Assembly (NCBI GenBank): GCA_963843465.1
Contig: CAWJKP010000002.1
Coordinates: 1,054,001 to 1,118,000, forward strand
Length of the DNA: 64,000 nt
Direction: 5' to 3'
Origin: CAWJKP01 sp963843465
GTDB taxonomy: Bacteria > Planctomycetota > Planctomycetia > Pirellulales > Thermoguttaceae
The position numbers and the translations under genes are program-made. Of the stretch, positions 9,343-18,066 are shown in pieces. The first letter of the stretch is position 1, and each line of letters opens with the position of its first letter. The notes under the pieces were generated by a model that was given only the letters and a program-made list of their open reading frames with translations, was not told the DNA's origin and searched no databases.

Positions 9343-10117
9343 ATGACTGACTTAGTACGCTCGATTCTGTCGTCGGCTGCGGTAAACGTTTTGCTGACGG
9401 CGGGGTTAGTCTACCTGGCAAGGACCTGGATTGGTGAACGACTCAAGAAGTCGATTGAACACGAGTACCTTGTTGCCTTGGAACGGCTGCGCGCGGACAA
9501 TGCGCAATATCAATCAGTACAAGCAACGGCCATGAGCTCCTTCTCGGCAAGCCGTCACGCTGCAATTGAACGGCGGCTTAATTCCATCGAGAAACTTTGG
9601 TCTGCGATTCTAAAACTAAAGGCAGTTACTCCGGCGGCCGTCGCCTTCGCCGACAATCTTTTGGCAACTGAATACGAGGAGTTTCACAAGAATCGGAAGT
9701 TGGTCGAAGTTCTGCAATATGTGTCACTCCACGAAACGACTGAGGAAATGAAATCCCTAAGCGAAGTGGAAGAGTGCCGCCTGTATATCGGGGAAACTGT
9801 CTATCTGTTGTTTTTCATTTATCGCGCGGTTACGGCACGCCTTGTCTTCCTTTTTGAGAAGGGACGGGGAAAAAGGTGAGCTACGTCCCTGGTACCAAGA
9901 CTCTGGTGTACGGCAGCTTCTGGGAAGTGTAGCGACTCAAGAAGAACTGCGGGCATTCGATAACCTAAGAGTCGGGCAACTGGCGTGGGTTCAATCGCTG
10001 TTAGAGAGCAAGATACTTCAACATGCGAATCGCATTGTTTCAGGAGAAGAGTCGGCAGATTTTGGATTCGCCCAGGCGCAAAGGATCGCTAAATTGGCTG
10101 CCTGCAAGAATGAATAG
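9343..10117 (+). CDS. Membrane-anchored hypothetical protein, one frameshift
   Basis: An N-terminal membrane segment (ILSSAAVNVLLTAGLVYLA) is followed by a helical domain containing SFSASRHAAIERRLNSIEKLW, a style seen in anchored proteins found near defence genes. The frame breaks at the AAAAA run near 9872-9876. With one A fewer it continues as KGELRPWYQDSG and ends at 10117, giving 257 residues. AGGA lies seven bases before the ATG. It follows the methyltransferase by 32 bases, so it may belong to the same cassette. Confidence 0.6.
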
Positions 10118-10298
10118 CCGCGTAGCCGCGCTGCCGTACCGACGGAAATTCGCCAACGGCGTGATTCGTTATGAGATCCCGGGACCAAGACCTATATCAC
10201 ACACGGACGTTTGCCGAAATCTTTCTCCCCCGGCGCTAGGCTCACGGTGAATCAGTCTCCGCAGATCGTATCTTCGCAAGGCGCCAGCATCCGGGAGC

Positions 10299-11408
10299 CT
10301 ACTCGGCCGCTCGGTTAACCACCCCCGCCACCCGCCGAACCGCCTGTTCGCTGATGTCGGGGTAACAGGGCAAGGAGAGCACCCGGCCGGCCAAGCGCTC
10401 GGTGTGGGGCAGGTCGCCGGGCTGGTGGCCGAGGAAACGGTAAGCGGTCATCAGGTGGATCGGAGTCGGGTAGTGGATGCCGTAGCCGATCTGATCGGCT
10501 TTCAAGGCCTCGATCAGCCGGGACCGGTCGTCGCCAAGGATCACGTAGAGGTGGTAGGAATGGTCCGCGCCGGGCGCGGGGCGGGGCCGCGCGATCAAGG
10601 GTGACAGATAAGCGTCGTACCAGCCGGCGACGCGGCGGCGCTTTTCCAGCCAGGCGGGCAGGTGGCGGAGCTTGACGTCCAGGATCGCGGCCTGCAGCTC
10701 GTCCAGCCGGCTGTTGACCCCTTCACGCTCGGCGTAATAAGTCTGACCGCAGCCGTACGCGCGGATCTGGCGGATGGCCTCGGCCAGGGCCGGGTCGCGG
10801 GTGAACGAGAGGCCGCCGTCGCCGTAGGCGCCGAGGTTCTTGGTGGGATAGAAGGAGAAACAGCCGACGTCGCCGAAGGTCCCCGTGGCGCGCTCCCGGT
10901 AACGCGTGCCGCACGACTGGGCGCAGTCCTCGACGACCTTCAAACCATAGCGGCCGGCGATCTCCAATAGCGGCGCTAGCGGCGCGGCGTTGCCGAAGAG
11001 ATGGACCGGCAAGAGGGCCTTGGTGCGGCTGGTGATCCGCGACTCGACCAGGGCCGGGTCCATGAGGCAGGTTTGCGGATCGACGTCGACCAGCACCGGC
11101 GCCGCGCCGGCCATGCGGATGGCGCTGACGGTGGGGATGGCCGTGTTGGCCACGGTGAGCACTTCGTCGCCCGGCCCGATGCCCAGCGCCCGCAGGGCGA
11201 CGGCAATGGCGTCGGTGCCATTACCCACGGCCACGGCCTGGCCCGGCACGCCGAGGAAGTGGGCGAAGTTCTCCTCGAACTGCCGCACCCGCGGACCGAG
11301 GATCAGCGTGCCGGAGTCCAACACCTCGCGGATCGCCTGGTCGATCTCGTCGCGGATCTCGGCCAGTCCCTGGCGGTAGTCGAACATGGGGATCGGGTTA
11401 CCGTTCAC
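10299..11408 (-). CDS. DegT/DnrJ/EryC1/StrS-family sugar aminotransferase
   Basis: A PLP-dependent enzyme of 369 residues that would transaminate a nucleotide-linked keto sugar. The fold markers are in order: GNGTDAI for phosphate binding, VEDCAQSCG, and the PLP lysine in SFYPTKNLGAYGDGG. The end has the usual HYPTPIHLMTAYRFLG and SLPCYPDIS. It is the last gene of the minus-strand run 16367-10299, after the epimerase, so the product is probably an amino sugar passed to the GT2/GT-C pair. The position parallels ArnB, but the substrate is not established. Confidence 0.88.
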   Translation of the reverse strand: MNGNPIPMFDYRQGLAEIRDEIDQAIREVLDSGTLILGPRVRQFEENFAHFLGVPGQAVAVGNGTDAIAVALRALGIGPGDEVLTVANTAIPTVSAIRMAGAAPVLVDVDPQTCLMDPALVESRITSRTKALLPVHLFGNAAPLAPLLEIAGRYGLKVVEDCAQSCGTRYRERATGTFGDVGCFSFYPTKNLGAYGDGGLSFTRDPALAEAIRQIRAYGCGQTYYAEREGVNSRLDELQAAILDVKLRHLPAWLEKRRRVAGWYDAYLSPLIARPRPAPGADHSYHLYVILGDDRSRLIEALKADQIGYGIHYPTPIHLMTAYRFLGHQPGDLPHTERLAGRVLSLPCYPDISEQAVRRVAGVVNRAAE

Positions 11409-11466
11409 CGCGTGGCTCCTTCGTTACAAGCGGGTGGAGCATGGACGTAGCGTGGGCTTCAGGCAA

Positions 11467-11560
11467 GTAGGGTGGGACAAGCTCGCGCCAGCGAGCGCCG
11501 GCCCACCAATCCTGCCCTTGGTAGGCCGGCGGCCGCCACGGCGGCCTTGTCCCACCCTAC
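11467..11560. repeat. GTAG-bounded BIME-like element, family A, copy 1
   Basis: Starts GTAGGGTGGGACAAG and ends with its complement. Each half has an inner hairpin: GCTCGC/GCGAGC on the left and GGCCGCC/GGCGGCC on the right. Related copies are at 45739-45834 and, inverted, at 62402-62499. This copy lies two bases after the stop of the epimerase gene and between the epimerase and DegT genes. Confidence 0.85.
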
Positions 11561-11562
11561 CC

Positions 11563-12552
11563 TTACCAGTAGGCCTCCTTGTGGCTGCGGAAGAAGGCGA
11601 TGGTGCGGGCGAGTCCTTCGTCGAGGTCGATCCTGGGCTCCCAGCCGGTGGCCGCCTGGAAGCGGGAGAAATCGCCGTAATAGTCGCCGATGTCGATGAT
11701 TTTCGAGTCCTCGGGGAAGGGGACCGCGCGGACCTCGAAGCGGCAGAACTGCTGCAAGGTCTCCACGAAGTCGACCAGCGAGCGCGGCGGGCGGAAACCG
11801 AGGTTGAAGAACCGCCCCAGGCAGTGCGGGCTTTGGATCGCCCGCAGCATGGCGTCGATCACGTCGTCGACGTAGTTGAAGTCGCGCAACTGCCGCCCGC
11901 CGCCGTAGAGCGAGATCGGCTGGCCGCGCAGCGCCTGGTAGATGAACACGCCGGCGAAGCCCTGCCGCGGACTGGAGATCTTCTGCCGCGGGCCGAAAGT
12001 GTTGGTCAGCCGCAAGACGGTCGAGCGGACGCCGTAGGTGCGGTGGTAGAGCAGGTGATAGTACTCGGCCGCCAGCTTGTTGATGCCGTTGACGTCGATC
12101 GGCTCCGGCACGTGCTCCTCCGTGACCGGCAGGGCCTTGGGCTTGCCATAGACCTGGCGGGTGGAGGTGTAGAGCATCCGCACCGACGTGTTGTGCTTGC
12201 GGCAGGCCTCGACGAGGTTCATCGTCGAGACGCAGTTGACGCCCAGGTCGAGCTGCGGATCGCGCATGCTGTCGCCGTGGCTCACCTGGCCGGCGAGGTT
12301 GAAGATGAAGTCCTTGTCGCGGACGAGGATCTCCAGCGAGGGGCAGTCGCGCATGTCGGAGATGTTGACCGTCACCCGGTCGGCGATGGGCTCGATGTTG
12401 GCGAAGTTGCCGCCGAACTGCGGGATCAGGGAGTCCAGCAGCGTGACGTCGGCCCCCTGTTGGACCAGCGCGATGGCCAGGTTGCTGCCCAGGAACCCCA
12501 AGCCGCCGGTGATCAGCACGCGGCTTCCGCGGAACTCTTCAAGCGGCTTCAC
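11563..12552 (-). CDS. NAD-dependent epimerase/dehydratase (extended SDR)
   Basis: A 329-residue nucleotide-sugar modifying enzyme. The N-terminus carries the NAD-binding GGLGFLGSN loop, with NLAGQVSH and STRQVYG further on. Where most extended SDRs have a catalytic YxxxK, this one reads NGINK, so the Tyr is replaced by Asn and the Lys is kept. The start is GTG 12552 with AAGGA seven bases upstream; it overlaps the GT2 gene by 14 bases. The longer open frame is excluded because it translates a repeat. Context suggests it feeds the DegT aminotransferase. Confidence 0.85.
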   Translation of the reverse strand: MKPLEEFRGSRVLITGGLGFLGSNLAIALVQQGADVTLLDSLIPQFGGNFANIEPIADRVTVNISDMRDCPSLEILVRDKDFIFNLAGQVSHGDSMRDPQLDLGVNCVSTMNLVEACRKHNTSVRMLYTSTRQVYGKPKALPVTEEHVPEPIDVNGINKLAAEYYHLLYHRTYGVRSTVLRLTNTFGPRQKISSPRQGFAGVFIYQALRGQPISLYGGGRQLRDFNYVDDVIDAMLRAIQSPHCLGRFFNLGFRPPRSLVDFVETLQQFCRFEVRAVPFPEDSKIIDIGDYYGDFSRFQAATGWEPRIDLDEGLARTIAFFRSHKEAYW

Positions 12553-13660
12553 TGCGTTTCCTTGGCGCCTTTCCTGGATTAACTCCGCCCTGTTGTGGTG
12601 CAGCCGTCCCGGCTGCTGGGGCGAGTTCTTCTCGCGCAGCGGTTGCGGCTGCTCGGGCAGGCGGGACGCCTGCACCACAAGATGGTTTCGCACGGTAGTA
12701 ACGCTCGCGGACGACGAACTGCGGCTGGCCGTTGTCCTTGAGGAAAAGCCGACCGAGATACTCGCCGATCATCCCCAAGGCGAAAAGCTGCACGCCGCTA
12801 GTGACGAACAGGGAGACGATCAGCGACGCCCAGCCTACGGGCAGATCGGGATGGCGGAGCTTTTCCACGGCGAAGCAAGCCGCCCCGACCAGTCCCAGGA
12901 AGGCGAAGAAGAATCCGGCGCAGGAGGCCAGCCGCAAGGGCAGCACCGAGAAGTTGGTGAACATGTTCAGCCAGAGGCCCACCAGCTTCCTCAGCGTGTA
13001 GCCCGAGCGGCCCTCCGCCCGCGGGTCGTGCCGGACCAGTACCCGCGAGTAGTTGCGGGTGAAGCGGAGGATCAGGCCGTCGATATAGGGGTAGGGGCCG
13101 GTGTACTTGATCAACTCGTCGACCGCGAAGCGGCTCAAGGCCTTGAAGCTCGACAAATACAGGTCCCGCGGCTTGGTCAGCAGCAGGCTGGCCACGTAAT
13201 TGTTGAAGCGGCTGCCCAGGTTCCTCAGCCGCGAGTGCCGCTTCTTCTCGTAGCAACTGAAGACCACGTCGTAGCCGCGGCGGAGCTCCTCGACCAGGCG
13301 GCCGACTTCCTCGGGCGGGTTCTGGAAGTCGTCGTCCATGATCACCACGCAGTCGCCGCCGGCATGGTTCAGTCCGGCCATCACCGCGTTGTGTTCCCCG
13401 AAGTTCTTCGAGAGGTCCAGGAACCGCACCTGGGAGAATTCGTCGGCCAGCTCACGGCAGACCCGGCCCGAATCGTCCGGGCTGCCGTCGTTCACCAGCA
13501 CGATCTCCAAGTCGTACGCCTGCCCCAGCGCAGCGACCAGTCTATCGACCAGGGGACCGACGGTCCTCTCTCCCCGATACACGGGAATGACGATCGAGAC
13601 GCCGTAGCCGCGATCGGAGCGAGGGTCGGGGCGCGGGCGATCCATCAAGGGACGAGGCAT
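12539..13660 (-). CDS. GT2 polyprenyl-phosphate sugar transferase (ArnC/DPM-like) with a repeat-derived tail
   Basis: Transfers a nucleotide sugar to a polyprenyl phosphate at the inner membrane. The catalytic domain has VSIVIPVYRGE, LVNDGSPDDS and VIMDDDFQNPP (the metal-binding acidic motif). Two membrane helices follow at about residues 230-290, as in ArnC. After VVRERYYRAK the protein continues as GAGVPPARAAATAA and a basic tail. That part is encoded by the palindromic element 12593-12680, so the ancestral end was probably near residue 330. It lies one base after the GT-C gene and overlaps the epimerase start by 14 bases. Confidence 0.88.
   Translation of the reverse strand: MPRPLMDRPRPDPRSDRGYGVSIVIPVYRGERTVGPLVDRLVAALGQAYDLEIVLVNDGSPDDSGRVCRELADEFSQVRFLDLSKNFGEHNAVMAGLNHAGGDCVVIMDDDFQNPPEEVGRLVEELRRGYDVVFSCYEKKRHSRLRNLGSRFNNYVASLLLTKPRDLYLSSFKALSRFAVDELIKYTGPYPYIDGLILRFTRNYSRVLVRHDPRAEGRSGYTLRKLVGLWLNMFTNFSVLPLRLASCAGFFFAFLGLVGAACFAVEKLRHPDLPVGWASLIVSLFVTSGVQLFALGMIGEYLGRLFLKDNGQPQFVVRERYYRAKPSCGAGVPPARAAATAAREELAPAAGTAAPQQGGVNPGKAPRKRSEAA
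12593..12680. repeat. Palindromic element inside the GT2 coding end
   Basis: The ends TTGTGGTGCAG and CTGCACCACAA are inverted repeats, with inner hairpins such as GCAGCC/GGCTGC. It is translated on the minus strand as the last part of the GT2 protein (VPPARAAATAA). Such elements normally lie between genes, so this copy seems to have entered before the original stop. Confidence 0.75.
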
Positions 13661-13661
13661 G

Positions 13662-15422
13662 TTATTTCGTTTCCCTCTTGGTCGCCGAGACCACCCACGG
13701 CGGAGCGTCGATCCGCCGGCCGATCACCATGGTCGACCGTGGATACTGTATCGGGTAGCGCTCGCAGCTAATCTCGGCGACCTGCTCCCAGGCGAAGGGG
13801 ACCTCCCGCTCCAGCCCCCCCAGCCGACGCTCAAAACAAAAGTAGCGGACGCGCGGATCCCAATCGGTATCGCCGTCGGGCCAAGGCTGGACCTTGATCG
13901 GGTCGCCGAAATAGTAGGCGAACTGGTGATGGGCGAAGCCGAAACTGACCATTGGCTCACCCGGGGGGATCTGCTGCTTCAGCCGGGCCACCGCCGCAGC
14001 CATCCCGTTGTCGGCCTGTACCAGCCTATTGACCCACGGGCCGTTGTACGTCAGACCGATGAAGCTCGCTACACAGAGCACGACCGCCTTCTGCACGGGC
14101 GCGGCCGTTGCTTCGCGCAGGCGAAACCAGGCTGCCGCCAGCCCGAGGCAAATCAACCCATAAGCGATCATAAACCCTGCCGGCGGGAGGAGCTTCGTCT
14201 CGGCCGCCAGATCGTGGACGCCCACCCCCAGTCCGGCCAGCCCCAGCAACGCTGCACCTACCGCCAGAACCGCCAGGTACCACGCCCAGAGCTTTTGCCA
14301 TCCAACGGCCGCCGAAGTTTCGCAACACCCTTGGACCACCAGGCCGATCAGGCAGGCCAAGCAGGGAAAGGCCGACATCAGGTACCGCGGCCTCGCGGTG
14401 GGCACCAGCCAGCAACTGGGAAAGACCACCAGGAACCAGACCACCAGGAACAGCACCTGAGGATCCGCCGCCCGCAACCACCGCCGGAACCGGCCGCTGG
14501 CGAAGGCCAGCAGCATGACCGACCAGGGGGCCATGTAGAGGAAGACCTTCGCCGGGAACGCGACCAGGTGCAGCGGCAGCGACCCATCGAGAATTCCTCG
14601 AACGCGATCGGCCAGGCCCCCCTTCTCGCTCCAGACCTTGGCCGTGGCCTCCAGTCCGGTACGCAGGGTGAAGGGAATCTGCCACGCGCCGACCACTGCG
14701 GCCAGCGCCGCGATGCCCGCCAGGTGCGGCAGGCTCAGCAGGTATCGCCAATCTCGCCGCAGCAGCAGGAAGATCAGGACCGGCCCCAGGAAATAGATCG
14801 GGCCCTGCGGACCCTTGGTCAAAGCGGCCAACGCGGCCAGCAGGTAGCCGCTACACCAGACACACACCGGCGGCCACTTCCGCGTATAGCCCAAGTGCCA
14901 TACCAAGAGCGACGCGGCCCCGAAGAGGCTGAACAAGGCATCGCTCTCGGCGAAGCGCCCGAGCTGGAGCACCTGCGGCGCGGTCGCATAGGCCGCGCCC
15001 GCGGTGAGCGCCCCCAGCCGCGAGAGGAACGTGCGGCTGTAGACGTAGACCAGAAGCGTGGTGAGCAGGGTGGCCAGCGCCGTGGGCAGCCGGATGGCGA
15101 GCCGGTCGAGGCGGCCGGTGATCTCGTAGATCAGGGCCATGCACCAGCTATTCAGCGGAGGGCGGTCCGCGAAGACCAGCCCTTGCTGCCGGGGAACGAT
15201 CCAATCGCCCGACCGCACCATCTCCCGCGCCACCGTTGCCCAACGCGACTCCTCGCCCCGGATCGAGACCAACGTCAGCCGCGTAAAGTAGATCCCCAGG
15301 ACCAGCAGCAACAGCAGGATCGCTTCCAGCTCGAAGAACCGGTGCTTCGCACAGAAGGCGTCTGTCCCTTTTTCCCGCTCCGAAGACTGGAGTGTCGAAG
15401 TCCCCACCCGTGGTACTCCCAT
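13662..15422 (-). CDS. GT-C membrane glycosyltransferase (ArnT/PMT-like)
   Basis: An integral membrane transferase of about 586 residues with at least ten hydrophobic segments. It would use a polyprenyl-phosphate sugar on the periplasmic face. The first loop has RGEESRWATVAREM and ADRPPLNSW, the acidic loop and following motif typical of PMT_2/ArnT proteins. The start is uncertain: ATG 15422 is chosen as a short lead before the first helix (LEAILLLLLVLGIYF); 15476 or 15479 are alternatives. It follows purC and precedes the ArnC-like GT2 by one base, a donor-plus-transferase arrangement. Confidence 0.82.
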   Translation of the reverse strand: MGVPRVGTSTLQSSEREKGTDAFCAKHRFFELEAILLLLLVLGIYFTRLTLVSIRGEESRWATVAREMVRSGDWIVPRQQGLVFADRPPLNSWCMALIYEITGRLDRLAIRLPTALATLLTTLLVYVYSRTFLSRLGALTAGAAYATAPQVLQLGRFAESDALFSLFGAASLLVWHLGYTRKWPPVCVWCSGYLLAALAALTKGPQGPIYFLGPVLIFLLLRRDWRYLLSLPHLAGIAALAAVVGAWQIPFTLRTGLEATAKVWSEKGGLADRVRGILDGSLPLHLVAFPAKVFLYMAPWSVMLLAFASGRFRRWLRAADPQVLFLVVWFLVVFPSCWLVPTARPRYLMSAFPCLACLIGLVVQGCCETSAAVGWQKLWAWYLAVLAVGAALLGLAGLGVGVHDLAAETKLLPPAGFMIAYGLICLGLAAAWFRLREATAAPVQKAVVLCVASFIGLTYNGPWVNRLVQADNGMAAAVARLKQQIPPGEPMVSFGFAHHQFAYYFGDPIKVQPWPDGDTDWDPRVRYFCFERRLGGLEREVPFAWEQVAEISCERYPIQYPRSTMVIGRRIDAPPWVVSATKRETK

Positions 15423-15479
15423 CGGCCAAGTTGATGACGGCGGGAGTTTAGCACAAACGCCGCAGCGATGCAGCATCAA

Positions 15480-16367
15480 CTACGCTTGAAACTCGCGTCC
15501 CGTCAACCGCAGGTAGGCCTCGACGTACTTCTCGCGGGTCCGGGCCACGACCTCGTCCGGCAAGGCAGGCGGCGGGCTGTTGCGATCCCAACGGCTGGCC
15601 AGCAGCCAGTCGCGGACGAACTGTTTGTCGAACGAGGGCTGCCCCCCGCCCCGCCGATACTGGTCGGCCGGCCAGAAACGCGAGCTGTCGGGTGTGAGAA
15701 CCTCATCGACGAGGATCAGCCTCCGGTCGATCTGCCCCCATTCGAATTTCGTATCGGCGATGATGATACCCCTCTCCAAGGCGTACTTTGATCCACTCTT
15801 AAAGAGAGCCAGACTGCGGTCACGCAGCTCTGCGGCCAGATCGTTGCCCACGAGCTTGGCCGTTTGCTCCAGCGAGATGTTCTCGTCGTGCCCTGCTTCT
15901 GCCTTCGTAGAGGGGGTGAAGATGGGCGCCGGTAAGCGGTCGCTTTCGACCAAGCCCTCAGGCAAGGATACCCCGCAAATGGTGCGGCTCTGCTGGTACT
16001 CTTTCCAGCCTGAGCCGGACAAGTAGCCCCGCACGACGCACTCGATGGGGACCACGCTCGTCTTCCGCACCAGGCTGGAACGGCCGGCCAGCAGGGTTCG
16101 ATCGACGCCGGCCGGGAGGTCCATCCGGTCAACGTCGGTGGTAATCAGGTGGTGCGGCTCGCCCAAGAATTCGAACCAGAAGGCGGCGATCTGGTTCAGC
16201 ACTCGCCCTTTATCGGGAATCCCCGTCGGCAGCACCCAATCGAAGGCGCTGATCCGGTCGGTGCTCACCAGGAGCAGCCGATCGCCCAGATCGTAGATAT
16301 CCCGCACCTTACCCCGCCGCACGGGCAAACCGGGCAACATGGTTTGCCGCACCACTGGTCGATTCAT
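15480..16367 (-). CDS. purC: SAICAR synthase (phosphoribosylaminoimidazole-succinocarboxamide synthase)
   Basis: Joins aspartate to CAIR using ATP in purine synthesis. The 295-residue length fits the long bacterial/eukaryotic type. Visible signatures are RRGKVRDIYDLGD, STDRISAFD, ECVVRGYLSGSGWKEY, and IIIADTKFEWG followed by DEVLTPDSSRFW. GAGGCGATC lies immediately before the ATG, and a candidate promoter sits at 16413-16441. The sugar genes downstream on the same strand may be read through from it. Confidence 0.97.
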   Translation of the reverse strand: MNRPVVRQTMLPGLPVRRGKVRDIYDLGDRLLLVSTDRISAFDWVLPTGIPDKGRVLNQIAAFWFEFLGEPHHLITTDVDRMDLPAGVDRTLLAGRSSLVRKTSVVPIECVVRGYLSGSGWKEYQQSRTICGVSLPEGLVESDRLPAPIFTPSTKAEAGHDENISLEQTAKLVGNDLAAELRDRSLALFKSGSKYALERGIIIADTKFEWGQIDRRLILVDEVLTPDSSRFWPADQYRRGGGQPSFDKQFVRDWLLASRWDRNSPPPALPDEVVARTREKYVEAYLRLTGREFQA

Positions 16368-16412
16368 GATCGCCTCGCTTCTCCCTAAGTTGACCGCGCA
16401 GCGTCTCTCGGC

Positions 16413-16441
16413 AATATATCAATCCCGCGGTCGATTGGCCA
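16413..16441 (-). promoter_or_regulatory. Candidate sigma-70 promoter for purC
   Basis: On the minus strand TGGCCA (16441-16436) and TATATT (16418-16413) are separated by 17 bases, about 45 bases upstream of the purC ATG. The -10 box matches consensus at five of six positions. Confidence 0.5.
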
Positions 16442-16489
16442 GCCGCCGCCTCCTGCAGCGGTCTTATCCACCTCGCCAGGGCGGATCGC

Positions 16490-16518
16490 TTGAAGATGTT
16501 CGTCTGGCCGGGTAGACT
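16490..16518 (+). promoter_or_regulatory. Candidate sigma-70 promoter for the GH10-like gene
   Basis: TTGAAG (16490-16495) and TAGACT (16513-16518) are spaced by 17 bases. They lie about 65 bases before the ATG at 16585, divergent from the purC promoter. Confidence 0.4.
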
Positions 16519-16584
16519 CCCTTATGGGAGAATGGGTAGGCCGCGTCGCGGTCTGGCCGGCAATCTACGAAGGGTCCTGCGCCG

Positions 16585-18057
16585 ATGGGTTTGATGCGCT
16601 TCATCTTGCCGCCCGATCGCATCAGCGAGGAAACGGTGCTGCAGACGTACCTGTCAGGTATGGACCGCGTCCCCTGGCCCGCCAAAGTTCGCCAGGGCGA
16701 TGGCGAATTGGTAATCGAGCGGGCCGCCTCCGACTCAGCCAATTTGTACATCCCCTGGCAGGTCCAGGGGCATGGCTTGGTGACGCTCTCCACCGGCACC
16801 CTGATGGAGCGGTCCGATCCCTACTACTTACCCTTGGAACTGGCCCGCGGTAAGGTCGGACAGGTCCGCAGCCAGTTGGCCGATTGGCGAACGATCGGGC
16901 TGGTGATCCCCCCCGAGGTGCAACAGAAGCTGGCCGACGCCACGGTTTGTCTCAGCCGGTCCGCCGTCGAACCCCAGGGCACGCCGGCATCCATCGAGCA
17001 CGCCGATTTGGCCATCCGCACCGCGCTGGACGCGGCAGACCTCTTGGCCGGCTGTTACACCGAGCAGGCCCTATCAATCCGCCGCCGCAACGCCAACAAA
17101 CTTAGCTCTTTCTTGGGCGCTGATTTGGGCGTTTCGCTCCTTGACGACTACACGGCCCGCGAGTTCCTCCAAACCTTTAGCGCCGCCGGAGTGCCTGTCT
17201 CCTGGCGGGAAGTCGAGACGGGCGAGGAGACCTTTTCCTGGGACATCAGCGACAAACAGGTGCAGTGGTGTGCCGCGCACGGTTTGCGGGTATGCGCAGG
17301 CCCGTTGTTGCCCTTGGATTCGCGCGGCATCCCTGATTGGCTCTCGCTTTATGAGGAGGACTTCGATAGCGTGTCGGCCTTCGCCACCGCGTTCATCCAG
17401 GCGGCGGTGACCCGCTACCGTGGCAAGGTCGACCTCTGGGTCTGCGCCAGCCGGGTGAATACCGCAAAGATTCTCTCGCTTACCGAAGAGGAAAAGGTGC
17501 GGCTGTCGGCCCGGACCATCGAACTTATCCGGGGTATCGATCCCCGCACGCCGGTCGTCGTCTCCTTCGACCAGCCCTGGGGCGAATATCTGGGCCGCAG
17601 GGAGATGGATTACCCGCCCCTTCACTTCGCCGACGCCTTGGTCCGGGCCAACCTGGGACTGAGCGGGCTGATGCTGGAGCTCAACGTGGGCTACACGCCG
17701 GGTGGAACGCCGCTTCGCGATCCCTTAGAGGTTAGCCGGCACTTGGATTATTGGAGCATGTTGGGAGTGCCGCTGTACATCTCGCTTTGCGTGCCCAGCG
17801 AAAGCCACGCCGATCCGCTGGCCCTGAAGCAGGCGCGGGTTCCGGCCGGCAGTTGGGGCCCTAAGGCCCAGCAGGCATGGGTCCAGCGTTATGTCCCGCT
17901 GCTGCTGGCTAAGTCCTACGTCCATGGCGTGCTCTGGAACCAGCTCCGCGACGCCGAGCCCCACGATTTCCCCTACGGCGGGCTGTTCGACATCCGTCGT
18001 CATCCCAAGCCGGCCCTTCGCCTCTTGGCTTCGATCCGCACGGCACACCTGAAATAG
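16585..18057 (+). CDS. GH10-like (endo-beta-1,4-xylanase fold) protein with an altered catalytic site
   Basis: A 490-residue soluble protein without an evident signal peptide. An N-terminal beta-rich region (about 1-100) is followed by a TIM-barrel resembling GH10 xylanases. It includes VSWREVETGEETFSWDISDKQV, which matches the FxxxTPEN region loosely, and LWVCASRVN at the position of WDVVNE. The Glu that serves as acid/base in GH10 is therefore missing, while a Glu in LMLELNVG could match the nucleophile strand. Activity as a xylanase is doubtful; a binding or structural role is possible. It stands alone between divergent purC and a convergent GT2 gene. Confidence 0.65.
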   Translation: MGLMRFILPPDRISEETVLQTYLSGMDRVPWPAKVRQGDGELVIERAASDSANLYIPWQVQGHGLVTLSTGTLMERSDPYYLPLELARGKVGQVRSQLADWRTIGLVIPPEVQQKLADATVCLSRSAVEPQGTPASIEHADLAIRTALDAADLLAGCYTEQALSIRRRNANKLSSFLGADLGVSLLDDYTAREFLQTFSAAGVPVSWREVETGEETFSWDISDKQVQWCAAHGLRVCAGPLLPLDSRGIPDWLSLYEEDFDSVSAFATAFIQAAVTRYRGKVDLWVCASRVNTAKILSLTEEEKVRLSARTIELIRGIDPRTPVVVSFDQPWGEYLGRREMDYPPLHFADALVRANLGLSGLMLELNVGYTPGGTPLRDPLEVSRHLDYWSMLGVPLYISLCVPSESHADPLALKQARVPAGSWGPKAQQAWVQRYVPLLLAKSYVHGVLWNQLRDAEPHDFPYGGLFDIRRHPKPALRLLASIRTAHLK

Positions 18058-18066
18058 TAATCCGTC

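Noticed and set aside
11386..15434. Very long plus-strand open frames opposite the epimerase, GT2 and GT-C genes.
   Set aside because: They are antisense shadows of high-GC genes, with biased composition (many His, Gln, Arg, Gly) and no recognisable domain.
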